DNA of 64,000 nucleotides from Alloalcanivorax gelatiniphagus. Lineage in GTDB: Bacteria > Pseudomonadota > Gammaproteobacteria > Pseudomonadales > Alcanivoracaceae. The notes under the pieces are model-generated. The model worked only from the letters and a program-made list of their open reading frames with translations, searched no databases and was not told where the DNA came from. The DNA is taken from positions 124,001 to 188,000 of the forward strand of contig NZ_VCQT01000022.1 of assembly GCF_005938655.1 (NCBI RefSeq), written 5' to 3'. Shown here in pieces: positions 18,002 through 27,348 of this stretch (within the stretch, counting starts at the first letter, position 1; each line of letters opens with the position of its first letter). The translations under genes and the position numbers were made by a program.

Positions 18002-20164
18002 ATGTCCGATACCTCCCTTCTCAAGGGTACCGGCAGCGCGCTGGGGGTTACGTTTTTGCTTGCCATGGGCGGCCTGGTGCTGCCCCAGGCGGCGCTGGGT
18101 GAGAACAGCACCGGGACGTCAACGGATGATGGCGCTCCCGGCCAGGCCGGCGGCGAGCACCAGCTGGACGCGGTTACCGTCGGTGCCGGTTCGCCGGCCC
18201 GGGCCGTGCCCACGGAGCGCACCGGGGCCTACACCCAGGAAGAGATCAGTTCCACCACCAAACTCCGGCTCAGCCCCCGTGAAACCCCTCAGATCGTCAA
18301 TGTGATCACCCACCAGATGGCCCAGGACTTCGGCGCCCGGGATATGGAGGACATTCTCAATATGGCGCCGGGCGTCAGCGTCGGCCACACCGACGACGAC
18401 CGCCGCAGTTACACCGCCCGTGGTTACCCCATGGCGGTTCAGTACGACGGTCTGCCTTCCAATTCCGGCATCGACGGCGGCGTGGTGGCCGGGCCGGACA
18501 GCGCCCTGATCGACAGCACCGAGGTTCTGCTCGGCGCGGCGGGTTTGATGAACGGCGCCGGCCAGCCCGGCGGCGTGATCAACATGAACTACAAAAGACC
18601 CACCCGCCAATACCAGGCCTCCGCGGAAGTGACCGCGGGCAGCTGGGATCTGCGCCGGATGGTGGCGGACGTTTCCGGCGGGCTTACCGATTCCAACCGG
18701 GTACGCGCCCGGGTGGTGGCCGTGGACCAGGGCGAGGAATCGTTCCGCGATGAGGAAAAGCAAAAGAAGAAGGTGTTCTACGCCATCGTCGAAGGGGATG
18801 TGACGGACACCACCATGCTGACCCTGAGCATCCAGAACCAGGACATCTACGACAACGTCACCGACCGCAGCGGGCTGCCCGCCGACAACAACGGCAATGA
18901 CCTGGACTGGAGCCGGTCCACCTTTCTGGCGCCGTCCTGGAACCGCTGGGACAAATACGCCACCACCTACCGGGCCCGGGTGGACCAGCAGTTGCCCGCC
19001 GGCTGGCAACTGATCGCCCAGGCCTCCACCATGAAGTCCGAAGCGGACTGGCTGTTCGGCACCCTCTCCAGTTTCGACTCCGATAGCGGCGACGCCACCT
19101 TCAGCCGCTGGGCTCAGCACAACAAGGAAACCAGCGACGACGCGGAGCTGTACCTGCGCGGCCCGCTGGAACTGTTTGGCCGCGAACACCAGCTGGTGTT
19201 CGGCGGTAACTGGACCGAACGCCTGTGGAACGGCAAAAAAGGGGACGGCACCGACTACGCCACCAACCTCTATAACTTCGACCCGGACACCAGCGTGCCC
19301 CGGCCGGAAATATCCCTGAACTCGCCGATCAGCGACCAGACCACCCGCCAGTATGGCGGCTACGCCGCCGGGCAATTCACCCTTACTGATCGGCTCAAAG
19401 CCATCCTCGGCAGCCGCCTGAGCTGGTACCACTATTCCTACGCCGGCACCGAACGGAATGAAGACGCGGAGATCACGCCCTACATGGGCCTGACCTACGA
19501 ACTCAACAACTGGGCCTCCGCCTACGCCAGCTACACCGACATCTTCAACCCGCAATCCGCCCGGGACGTCACCGGCAACACCCTGGAACCGGAAGTGGGC
19601 ACCAGCTATGAACTCGGCCTCAAAGGGGAATTCTACGACGGCCTGCTCAACGCCTCCCTGACCGCCTTCCGAATCCGCAAGGACAACGAAGCGCTACTGG
19701 ATAACAGTATCCCGTTCGACGCCAACAACGTCTGTGGCGGCTGGTGCTACCAGGCCAAGGGCAAAACCACCACCAACGGCTTCGACATGGCGCTGTCCGG
19801 CAGGGTCACGGAAACCATTCAGTTGATGGGCGGCTTTACCCAATACCGCAAGGACGACAACGACGAAACCGTGCGCATCACCAAACTGGCCGGCAGCTAC
19901 ACGCCGCCAAGCCAGAAATGGAGCGCCGGCGTCAGTATCGACAACAGCACCAAAAGCTACGGGCAATGGGGCATGACGCAGGAAGCCCGCACCCTGGTGG
20001 GCGCCTTCGGCCGCTACCAAATCAACCGGCAGCTGGAGATGGCGGTGAACCTGCACAACCTGCTGGATGAAAAGTACTACGCCAACGCCATCGACTCCGG
20101 CTACGGCCGGCAGTACTGGGGCGAACCGCGATCCTGGACGGTGTCCCTGCGAGGCAAGTGGTAA
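18002..20164 (+). CDS. TonB-dependent siderophore receptor (FhuE/FpvA-like, no STN domain)
   Basis: The 720-aa outer-membrane receptor has a signal peptide (ending near residue 33), a plug with SPRETPQIVNVITHQ and ARGYPMAVQYDGLPSN, then a 22-strand-type barrel ending WTVSLRGKW with a C-terminal aromatic. No STN domain is seen before the plug, unlike the receptor at 13611. AAGGAACGACC precedes the ATG. It is divergent from fecI and shares Fur-like sites, so the locus holds two receptors for iron uptake. The ligand is unknown. Confidence 0.92.
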   Translation: MSDTSLLKGTGSALGVTFLLAMGGLVLPQAALGENSTGTSTDDGAPGQAGGEHQLDAVTVGAGSPARAVPTERTGAYTQEEISSTTKLRLSPRETPQIVNVITHQMAQDFGARDMEDILNMAPGVSVGHTDDDRRSYTARGYPMAVQYDGLPSNSGIDGGVVAGPDSALIDSTEVLLGAAGLMNGAGQPGGVINMNYKRPTRQYQASAEVTAGSWDLRRMVADVSGGLTDSNRVRARVVAVDQGEESFRDEEKQKKKVFYAIVEGDVTDTTMLTLSIQNQDIYDNVTDRSGLPADNNGNDLDWSRSTFLAPSWNRWDKYATTYRARVDQQLPAGWQLIAQASTMKSEADWLFGTLSSFDSDSGDATFSRWAQHNKETSDDAELYLRGPLELFGREHQLVFGGNWTERLWNGKKGDGTDYATNLYNFDPDTSVPRPEISLNSPISDQTTRQYGGYAAGQFTLTDRLKAILGSRLSWYHYSYAGTERNEDAEITPYMGLTYELNNWASAYASYTDIFNPQSARDVTGNTLEPEVGTSYELGLKGEFYDGLLNASLTAFRIRKDNEALLDNSIPFDANNVCGGWCYQAKGKTTTNGFDMALSGRVTETIQLMGGFTQYRKDDNDETVRITKLAGSYTPPSQKWSAGVSIDNSTKSYGQWGMTQEARTLVGAFGRYQINRQLEMAVNLHNLLDEKYYANAIDSGYGRQYWGEPRSWTVSLRGKW

Positions 20165-20249
20165 CCGCATCGCGGCTTTGCCGGCACGGAGCGTGGCCCT
20201 GGCCATGCAGTGGCTGGCCGGGCGGGTGTGTATGTAGGCAGGCCCAAGC

Positions 20250-20648
20250 CTAAAGCCAGTTCTCCACGCGCAGCCCGTCCACCCGCTCGAACTCGCGCAG
20301 ATTATTGGTGACCAGAATCAGCCCTTCGCTGCGGGCATGGGCGGCCAGGTGCATATCGTTAACGCCAATGGCCGTGCCTTTGCGCTCCAGGTCCGCTCGG
20401 ATGTCACCGTAGTGAGCCGCCGCCTTGCGGCCGTAATCCAGCACCTCAAGGCGGGAGGTGAAATCCTCGACCTGACGCAGATTATGTTCGCGGTGCTGGC
20501 TTTTCTCGGCACCGTGAACCAGCTCCGCTTCGGTAATGGTACTGATGCCCATTTCCCCGGCGCGGCGGTTGAACACCTCCAGGACTTCCATCGGTCGCCG
20601 CTTGATCACGTAGATCACAATGTTGGTATCAAGCAGGTAGCGCAGCAT
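20250..20648 (-). CDS. vapC: VapC-type PIN-domain toxin
   Basis: The 132-aa PIN-domain ribonuclease has the expected acidic residues: D in LLDTNIVIY, E in ITEAELVHGAEK, and D in IGVNDMHLAAHA. Known members cleave initiator tRNA or rRNA. Its ATG shares one base with the stop of the antitoxin gene (TGATG), so it is translated by coupling to vapB. The best family match is the VapC/FitB group. Confidence 0.9.
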   Translation of the reverse strand: MLRYLLDTNIVIYVIKRRPMEVLEVFNRRAGEMGISTITEAELVHGAEKSQHREHNLRQVEDFTSRLEVLDYGRKAAAHYGDIRADLERKGTAIGVNDMHLAAHARSEGLILVTNNLREFERVDGLRVENWL

Positions 20649-20881
20649 CAGAAGGACTCCCGCTCCGGCTGCTCCTGGGGAGCCCGTTCGGGCAGGAAGT
20701 CCTCGCTGACGCTCTCCCCGGACAGGAAAAAACTGTCCCAGGTGTTTTCCACCGGCGACAGAATCCGATCCCTGCCGACCTTACGCACCGTCACCCGTTT
20801 CACCTCATCCGGGAAGCGGGAGTCCGCCGGCAAGCGGACCGCCTGGGTGCGATTGTTTTCAAAGACGGAACCGGTGCTCAT
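20648..20881 (-). CDS. vapB: VapB-type antitoxin
   Basis: The 77-aa protein has the AbrB/MazE-like DNA-binding N-terminus VFENNRTQAVRLPADSRFPD found in VapB antitoxins. The C-terminal part (WDSFF, acidic residues) would wrap the toxin. It precedes vapC and is probably autoregulated through the inverted repeat upstream. Confidence 0.88.
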   Translation of the reverse strand: MSTGSVFENNRTQAVRLPADSRFPDEVKRVTVRKVGRDRILSPVENTWDSFFLSGESVSEDFLPERAPQEQPERESF

Positions 20882-20911
20882 GATGTGTTCTCCTGGCGCT
20901 CTATACCTGAC

Positions 20912-20938
20912 CTATATACACCACGGAAAAGTATATAG
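20912..20938. promoter_or_regulatory. Inverted-repeat operator of vapBC
   Basis: CTATATAC (20912-20919) and GTATATAG (20931-20938) are perfect inverted arms, 11 bases apart, in AT-rich DNA just upstream of vapB. VapBC complexes usually bind such palindromes to repress their own promoter. Confidence 0.7.
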
Positions 20939-20950
20939 CAACGCCATATA

Positions 20951-22348
20951 TCAACCGCCGGCGCGCACTTCCCGCCAGCGGCGCGCGGCGCTGGCCACCG
21001 CGCCGCTGGCGGCGAAGGTGGCGCCCACCGCCAGGCACAGCGCCGGCCCGCGCTCGCCGCCCAGGCCGAACAGCAGCGTCACCAGCGCCGACCCCAGGGT
21101 CCAGCCAGCGAACCGGGCCACCGCGTTCATACCGGAGGCGGCGCCGCTGCGCGAGGCCGGGCCGGTGGTCATCATGGCGGTGTTATTGGGGGTCTGGAAC
21201 AACCCGAAGCCCACCCCGCACAGGGCCATCCGCCAGGCGATCTGCCAATAGGCTGCCTCCGCCGGCAGAAACACCATCAGCAGCAGCCCCGCCGCCAGGA
21301 TGCCCAGCCCCAGGCTGCTGAGCACCGCCGCCGGAAAACGCGTCACCAGACGGCCGGCCAACTGGGCGGCGATGGCGGTGGTCAATGGCCAGGGCGTGAT
21401 CAGCAGCCCGCTCTGCACCGGCGTCATCTGCAGCACCCGCTCGAACAGAAACGGCAGCGACACATAGGCCAGAATCTGCGCCGTGTAGGAACAGGACGAG
21501 GTCAGCACCGCCAGGGAAAACACCGGCAACCGCAGCAGATCGAACGGCAGCATCGGCGACGGATGACGTCGCTGCTGGCCGAACAGCAGCGCGAAACACA
21601 CCAGCCCCGCCAGAATTTCCGCCACCGCCAGCCGCGTGTGCCCACCGCCCAGGGTGCCCACGCCCACCACCAGCAGGCCGAACGCCAGCCCGTTCAGCAG
21701 CGTGCCCAGCGCATCGAACCGATGGGCGGTGCGCTCGCTGCCCGGCACGGTGCGCAGAAACAACCACAGCGCCACCCCGCCCAACGGCACATTGATCAGA
21801 AAAATCCACGGCCAGGACGCCACCGCCAGCACCATGGCCGCGAAGGTCGGCCCCAGCGCCGCCGGCACCGCCACCGCCATGGCCAACCAGGCCATGCCCT
21901 TCCCCACCAACCGCTGCGGATAGATCATCCGCACCAGCGCCACCCCGGCCACCGACAATAACGCCGCGCCCACGCCCTGCAGCAAACGGGCCGCCACCAA
22001 CGTGCCCAGGGTCGGCGCCACCGCGCACACCAGCGACGACAGGGTGAACACCGCCAACCCGGTGGCGAACAACCGCTTCAGCCCCAGCGCCTCCACCATC
22101 GCCGCCACCGGCAGCAGGCACACCACCGCCGCCAGTTGGTAACCGTTCACCACCCACACCGTGGCCGCATCGCTCACGCCCAGGGACCGGGCCATATCCG
22201 GCAGCGCGATGTTCACCACCGCCGTGCTCAGATTGCTCAAGGCAATGCCCAACAACACCGCCAAGGCCGCCCAACGACGCTCACGGGCCGGCAGACCGTC
22301 ATTCATGGCAGAGGAAGAAGACAAAGAAGAAGGCGTGGTGTCACTCAT
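20951..22348 (-). CDS. MFS transporter, DHA2 (EmrB/QacA-like) drug exporter
   Basis: The 465-aa inner-membrane protein has about 14 hydrophobic helices, typical of the DHA2 family of proton-driven drug exporters. Helix 1 contains TAVVNIALPDMARSLGVS, a DHA2 motif, and helix 5 has the RLLQGVGAAL motif. The ATG at 22348 is chosen over a GTG nine codons upstream. It is divergent from an AraC regulator 110 bases away, which probably controls it. The substrate is unknown. Confidence 0.88.
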   Translation of the reverse strand: MSDTTPSSLSSSSAMNDGLPARERRWAALAVLLGIALSNLSTAVVNIALPDMARSLGVSDAATVWVVNGYQLAAVVCLLPVAAMVEALGLKRLFATGLAVFTLSSLVCAVAPTLGTLVAARLLQGVGAALLSVAGVALVRMIYPQRLVGKGMAWLAMAVAVPAALGPTFAAMVLAVASWPWIFLINVPLGGVALWLFLRTVPGSERTAHRFDALGTLLNGLAFGLLVVGVGTLGGGHTRLAVAEILAGLVCFALLFGQQRRHPSPMLPFDLLRLPVFSLAVLTSSCSYTAQILAYVSLPFLFERVLQMTPVQSGLLITPWPLTTAIAAQLAGRLVTRFPAAVLSSLGLGILAAGLLLMVFLPAEAAYWQIAWRMALCGVGFGLFQTPNNTAMMTTGPASRSGAASGMNAVARFAGWTLGSALVTLLFGLGGERGPALCLAVGATFAASGAVASAARRWREVRAGG

Positions 22349-22458
22349 CTGGCTGGCAAGCTCCCGGGACAGCACCGCCGCTCGATAGCGCCCGGTCGAC
22401 CGTCACAATCGGGCCATGCTAGCATCGCCGGGCCCACACTTTACGCCAACGATTATCG

Positions 22459-23250
22459 ATGACACGCCAACCGGACACCGCCCCACTGTTTCGCACCCAG
22501 CCGCTCTTCCACATCCGGCCCCTTTTTCACATCCGGAAACGGGCCCGCCGCCCCGGCGAACGCATCGAACCCCACCACCACGAAGAAGCGCAACTGATCC
22601 TGGCGCTCTCCGGCACCACCCAGATTTACACCGACACCGGCCGCTGGCTGGTGCCCCCGCAGCTCGCCGTGTGGATCCCCGCCGGCATCACCCACCGCCT
22701 GGACGTGCTCTCCGGCGCCGAAATGCGCCTGCTCCACTGGCACCCGGACGCCCTCCGCCACTGGGCCCCGCACCTGCCCCTGGACCGGGAATTCGCCCTG
22801 CGCGTCTCGCCCCTGCTGCGCGAACTCACCCAAGCCGCCTTCGCCCCGGACACCGACGCCGACAAACAGCTGCTCATCGGCCAGCTCATGCTCCATGAAC
22901 TCAGCGCCGTGGTCGACGCCCCCACCTACCTGCCCCTGCCCACCAGCCCGGTGGGCCAACGCGTCGCCCAACTGGCCCTCTCCGACACCGGCCTCACCCT
23001 CACCACCCCGGACCTGGCCGCCGGCGCCGCCACCTCCGTGCGCACCCTCAGCCGCCTGTTCCCCGCCGAAACCGGCCTCACCTTCCGCGCCTGGCGGCAG
23101 CGGGCGCGCATCGTCCGGGCCATTGACCATCTCGCGCGCGGCAAGACCATAGCCCAGGCGGCGGGGCTGGCCGGGTTCAGTAGTACGGCGGCGTTTTCCT
23201 ATGCGTTCCGGCAGGTGACCGGGGGGACGCCTTCGGGGTTTATGGGGTGA
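22459..23250 (+). CDS. AraC-family transcriptional regulator with cupin N-terminus
   Basis: The 263-aa protein has an N-terminal cupin sensor (HHHEEAQLILALSG, then VWIPAGITHRLDVLS) and a C-terminal two-helix-turn-helix AraC domain (SVRTLSRLFPAETGLTFRAW, and IAQAAGLAGFSSTAAFSYAF). It is divergent from the DHA2 exporter, which is its likely target; the inducer may be an exported compound. The coding region is notably rich in CCC/GCC codons. Confidence 0.9.
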   Translation: MTRQPDTAPLFRTQPLFHIRPLFHIRKRARRPGERIEPHHHEEAQLILALSGTTQIYTDTGRWLVPPQLAVWIPAGITHRLDVLSGAEMRLLHWHPDALRHWAPHLPLDREFALRVSPLLRELTQAAFAPDTDADKQLLIGQLMLHELSAVVDAPTYLPLPTSPVGQRVAQLALSDTGLTLTTPDLAAGAATSVRTLSRLFPAETGLTFRAWRQRARIVRAIDHLARGKTIAQAAGLAGFSSTAAFSYAFRQVTGGTPSGFMG

Positions 23251-23284
23251 GGGCCGTTATCGATACCGAAAGGCCGAGCCGGGA

Positions 23285-24034
23285 CTACTCACTCAAATAC
23301 AACTCCGACAACTGATCCAAATCAGCCTTGACCCGTTCCCAGTCCGGCATCGCATGAGCCATCAGGCGGTAAAACGCCTGGCTATGGTTGTGCTCTTTCA
23401 GATGGCACAGCTCATGAAGAATCACATAGTCGATACACCGAGTGGGGGTCTTAATCAGATGCGGGTTAAGAAGGATGGCACCGGACGGTGAGCAGCTCCC
23501 CCATTGCGTTTTCATGTCCCGAATAGACCAGGATGGCGTTTCTTTTATCCACGACAGTTGCTCACCCACCATCGCTATCCGGCGGGCGAATACATCATTG
23601 GCTCGGTCCCGATACCATGCATACAGGCTGCGCTTGATCGATTTCTTCGAGGTATCGGGCGTGGTGACGCGCACCTGCCCCCGAAGCATCTTGACGTGCC
23701 GCTCGCCGGACGACTGAACAATTTTCAACCGGTATCTGCGGCCCAGATAAAACACTGTCTCACCGCTGACGTATTCCCTTTCCAGCACCTCCGCCCGGCG
23801 CGACTCGATATCGGTGAGATGCAAGGTTACCCAACGGGCGCGTTTGAGAAGGGCTTTCTTGGCATCAGCGAGGGTGGTGTGTTGGGGTGTCTCCACCTCC
23901 ACCAGGCCATCCGGATAAACATGAATCCGCGCTTTGCCACCGTCGACACTCAGTAAGCGCCACCGGAACGGCAGACGCCGATCTCCGTACTGTACCGCAT
24001 AGGTCTTTTCCTGGGACTGACGGATCTCAGTCAT
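23285..24034 (-). CDS. YgjP-like M48-family metallopeptidase linked to the restriction operon
   Basis: The 249-aa protein is a zinc metallopeptidase of the YgjP (DUF45/WLM-like) family. The zinc site HELCHLKEHNHSQAFY lies near residues 205-220, preceded by the family motif MKTQWGSCSPSGAILLNP. Its start lies 8 bases inside the hsdR 3' end, so it is the last gene of the hsd operon. Such peptidases are often found beside hsdR genes; their role there is not settled. No signal peptide, so cytoplasmic. Confidence 0.85.
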   Translation of the reverse strand: MTEIRQSQEKTYAVQYGDRRLPFRWRLLSVDGGKARIHVYPDGLVEVETPQHTTLADAKKALLKRARWVTLHLTDIESRRAEVLEREYVSGETVFYLGRRYRLKIVQSSGERHVKMLRGQVRVTTPDTSKKSIKRSLYAWYRDRANDVFARRIAMVGEQLSWIKETPSWSIRDMKTQWGSCSPSGAILLNPHLIKTPTRCIDYVILHELCHLKEHNHSQAFYRLMAHAMPDWERVKADLDQLSELYLSE

Positions 24035-27000
24035 GACTCAGGCCCACCCGGACGATGTGTATTACCTGGTCGAGAATCAGCTTGGCGTTATTCAATCCGA
24101 AACGCTCGAACAGCTGTGGCAAGAGGGCCTTACGGATGCCGGCATCAATACCACCGGGGTTCAGGGTATTCTCCGCGACCACGCTTCGCACGATACCGTC
24201 GATTTCACGGGCCAGATTGACCAGAGCATCCGCATCCTTCTCGATTGCGGAATCCACCTCCTCATCACCGAGGACAAGCCGGAAGACACCGAAGTACGCT
24301 TTGGCATGACGCTCCTTGGCCAACGCCTCGGGAATCCCCGGGGTACGGCGTTCGCTCAGCTGATCCTCGAACTCCCGGAGAAGAGCGTACTGTTTGCCCG
24401 GATAGTCGAACAGCGCATCCGCTTCTTCGATGGCTTTCTTCAACAACTCGGAGAACACTTTCTGGGCATAGGGATCATCGCCCAGCTCCTGCTCGATGGT
24501 TTTACGCGTCCGGGTCCGGATGGTATCCGCCTCGTTGCGGGTTTTTTGGGCGTCCCACTCCGCCGGCTCTTCACCGAGACGGTTCACCACATAGACATCA
24601 TCGCTGTTCTTCACTTCAACGCCGACCACATCCCGGTCCACCAGTTTTCGGATCTGCTTCTCGTAGGCGCTGTAGTCCACGGTTTCCTGGGCGTCCTGTC
24701 GGGCAACATGGCGTAGCTCGGTGAAGAACTTAAGATCCCGTTTATAGGTCCGGATCATCTCGTCGGTAAACGCCTTATCCTCGAAGAACGAACGCGATGA
24801 GCGGGCCACCTGCAGACACATGCCGAAATCCGTCAGCGCCTGGTAGAAGTCTTCGCGCAGCTTCTGGCGGCTGTCGTATTCCTTACCTTCCTCGTCGGAC
24901 TCATAGCGCGGCATCAGCACCTGGCGGAAGGCCTGCATATCCCGGGCGTTATCCACATACGCGAAGAAGGACCAAAGGAGCTTGTGCAGCCCGGGCAAGC
25001 GCTTGTACTCGGTATCCACGTTGCGGTAGAGGCCGTCAATGTCATCAATGTCATAGCCGCCCTGGGTATGCTCCTCCAGGTTCTGATACTTCTTGATGGC
25101 GGTATCCAGCTCCGCGAGGATGCCCCGATAGTCAATCAGCAGACCGTAGGCCTTTTCCTCGTGCAGCCGGTTCACCCGGGCAATCGCCTGGATCAGGTTG
25201 TGATCCTTGAGCGGCTTGTCGATATACAGGACGGCGTTGCGAGGCTCATCGAAGCCGGTGAGCAGCTTGTCCACCACGATCAGCAGGTCCGGCTCCCCTT
25301 CCGTGCCGAAATGCTCAATGGTCTGGCGTTCATACTCGTACGGATCACCGGTTACATTGTTCACCCACCACTTCTGTACCTCGGGGAGCTCCGCCTCATC
25401 CACCTCACTGTGGCCCTCGCGGGTATCCGGGGCTGAGATCACCACCCGGGAGCTGACCAGCCCGGTCTCGTCCAGGAACCGCTTGTAGCGAATGGCGGAG
25501 AGCTTGCTGTCACAGGCAATCTGGCCCTTGAGAGTCTTGCCCAGCTCCTTGAAGTTGGTATTGAAGTGCAAGGCAATATCCCAGGCGATCAGCCGGACAC
25601 GGTTTTCCGCGCCATAGATCGCCCCGCGCTTGGCGTACTTGCGCTTTAAATCGCCCTTCTGCTCGTCCGTCAGCCCGCGAGTAATGGTCTCGAACCAGTT
25701 ATCAATGGCTGCCTGATTCACATCCAGCGCCGGGCGCCGCTCTTCGTACAGCAGGGGCACCACGGTGCCGTCTTCCACCGCCCGGCGCATGGTGTAGGCG
25801 TGGACGATCGGCCCGAAGGTGTCCACCGTCTCTTGCCGGTCCTTTTTCAGCAGGGGCGTGCCGGTGAACGCGATATAACCGGCATGGGGCAGCGCCTTGC
25901 GCATGCGCTGGTGATTTTCCCCGCCGTGGCTGCGGTGGCCCTCGTCCACCAGCACCAGCAGATTCTCACTAGGGTTATAGCACTCCTTATGCTTGATGGC
26001 GGAAAGGAACTTCTGCACCAGCGTGAACAGCACCCGCTGGTTGCCCTGCCCGATCTCCCGGGCGAGTTCGCGTCCCGAGCCCATCCGCGCGCTGCCGGCC
26101 TTGCCGGTTTGCACCGAGGTCAGGCCCAGCGCGCCGGCGGCGGCAAAAGTGCGCGAAAGCTGCTTCTCCAGATCCACCCGGTCGGTGACCACCAGCACGC
26201 GGCACTGTTTCAGGGCCTCGTGCAGCACCAGCAGCTTGCTGAGAAACACCATGGTGAAGGATTTACCCGAGCCGGTGGTGTGCCAGATCACCCCGCCCTG
26301 GCGGGAGCCACTGGCATCCACCTGGCTGATCTTGTCCAGCAAGGCTTCAATGCCGAAGAACTGCTGGTAGCGGGCAATGATCTTGTCGTTCTTGTAAAAG
26401 AGGATGTAGTAACGCAGAAACGCCAGCAGCCGCGCCGGGCTGAGCACACCAATCAGCAGCTCGTCCTGTTCCGTGGGCAACACCGGCCCGGACCAGAGCG
26501 CCTCGAAATACCGACGGACGCGCGGCGGCCGGTTGGCGAACAACGTCTCCACCTGCTCGTCGCTGAGCGGCCGGTTCTTTACCGCCTTGCGCTCTTCCTC
26601 GTTGATTCGCTCCTCCTCCCAGAGCGACCAGAACTTCCTCGGCGTGCGGGTGGTGCCATAACGCCCGTCGGTCTGGCTCACCGCCATCAGCACCTGGGCG
26701 AAGGCGAACAGATGGGGAATTTCCTGCACGCCTTGGTTACGCAGCATCTGGCTGATGCTCTCATCAATCATGGACTTGTTCGGGTTGCCGGAAGCGGCCC
26801 GCTTGGCTTCGATCACCACCACCGGAATGCCATTAACAAAGCCCACCAGATCCGGGCGCCGGTGACCGGTCGCCGAGGCGTTCTGAACCTCCATCTCCTC
26901 GGTGACCAGAAAGCTGTTGTGTTCAAGACCATTCCAGTCCACCAACGGCACCGTGGTGGCGTGGCGCTTGCCGTCCGGCATGAACTCATTGACGGTGATG

Positions 27001-27314
27001 CCCAGGGTGAGCATGTCATGGACGGCTTCGTTGGCCGACATCAGGCCCTCGGCCAGGCCCGGCGCCGACAGGGTGGCCACCACCTGCTGGATGCCGTCGC
27101 TGGAGAGCGGGTAGCTCTCGCTCTTGTACTCGAAGCGATGCTGGCGGAGAAAATCCATCAGCACCGGGCGCAGCAACACCTCACGGGTGGAGCCACCGCG
27201 CCATGCCATCACCCGCGCCGGCGAGCGGTAGGCCCAGCCCAGCTTCATCAGCGTCACCAGGGCCGGAATGTGCGAGGCGTAGAGCTCGCTGGTGTTGGGG
27301 GTATCGCTTTTCAC
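24027..27314 (-). CDS. hsdR: Type I restriction enzyme subunit R
   Basis: The 1095-aa protein is the motor and nuclease subunit of a type I restriction system. The N-terminal nuclease core reads RRPDLVGFVNGIPVVVIEAK (about residues 150-170). The translocase follows, with Walker A HTTGSGKSFTM near 340, DEGHRSH as the DEAD-like box, and helicase motifs down to IQAIARVNR. It begins with a GTG at 27314 after AAGGGGAATAATAA. It is separated from hsdS by an inserted AbiF-family cassette. Confidence 0.95.
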   Translation of the reverse strand: MKSDTPNTSELYASHIPALVTLMKLGWAYRSPARVMAWRGGSTREVLLRPVLMDFLRQHRFEYKSESYPLSSDGIQQVVATLSAPGLAEGLMSANEAVHDMLTLGITVNEFMPDGKRHATTVPLVDWNGLEHNSFLVTEEMEVQNASATGHRRPDLVGFVNGIPVVVIEAKRAASGNPNKSMIDESISQMLRNQGVQEIPHLFAFAQVLMAVSQTDGRYGTTRTPRKFWSLWEEERINEEERKAVKNRPLSDEQVETLFANRPPRVRRYFEALWSGPVLPTEQDELLIGVLSPARLLAFLRYYILFYKNDKIIARYQQFFGIEALLDKISQVDASGSRQGGVIWHTTGSGKSFTMVFLSKLLVLHEALKQCRVLVVTDRVDLEKQLSRTFAAAGALGLTSVQTGKAGSARMGSGRELAREIGQGNQRVLFTLVQKFLSAIKHKECYNPSENLLVLVDEGHRSHGGENHQRMRKALPHAGYIAFTGTPLLKKDRQETVDTFGPIVHAYTMRRAVEDGTVVPLLYEERRPALDVNQAAIDNWFETITRGLTDEQKGDLKRKYAKRGAIYGAENRVRLIAWDIALHFNTNFKELGKTLKGQIACDSKLSAIRYKRFLDETGLVSSRVVISAPDTREGHSEVDEAELPEVQKWWVNNVTGDPYEYERQTIEHFGTEGEPDLLIVVDKLLTGFDEPRNAVLYIDKPLKDHNLIQAIARVNRLHEEKAYGLLIDYRGILAELDTAIKKYQNLEEHTQGGYDIDDIDGLYRNVDTEYKRLPGLHKLLWSFFAYVDNARDMQAFRQVLMPRYESDEEGKEYDSRQKLREDFYQALTDFGMCLQVARSSRSFFEDKAFTDEMIRTYKRDLKFFTELRHVARQDAQETVDYSAYEKQIRKLVDRDVVGVEVKNSDDVYVVNRLGEEPAEWDAQKTRNEADTIRTRTRKTIEQELGDDPYAQKVFSELLKKAIEEADALFDYPGKQYALLREFEDQLSERRTPGIPEALAKERHAKAYFGVFRLVLGDEEVDSAIEKDADALVNLAREIDGIVRSVVAENTLNPGGIDAGIRKALLPQLFERFGLNNAKLILDQVIHIVRVGLSHD

Positions 27315-27348
27315 TTATTATTCCCCTTCCCCGAATTTTCGATCCATG

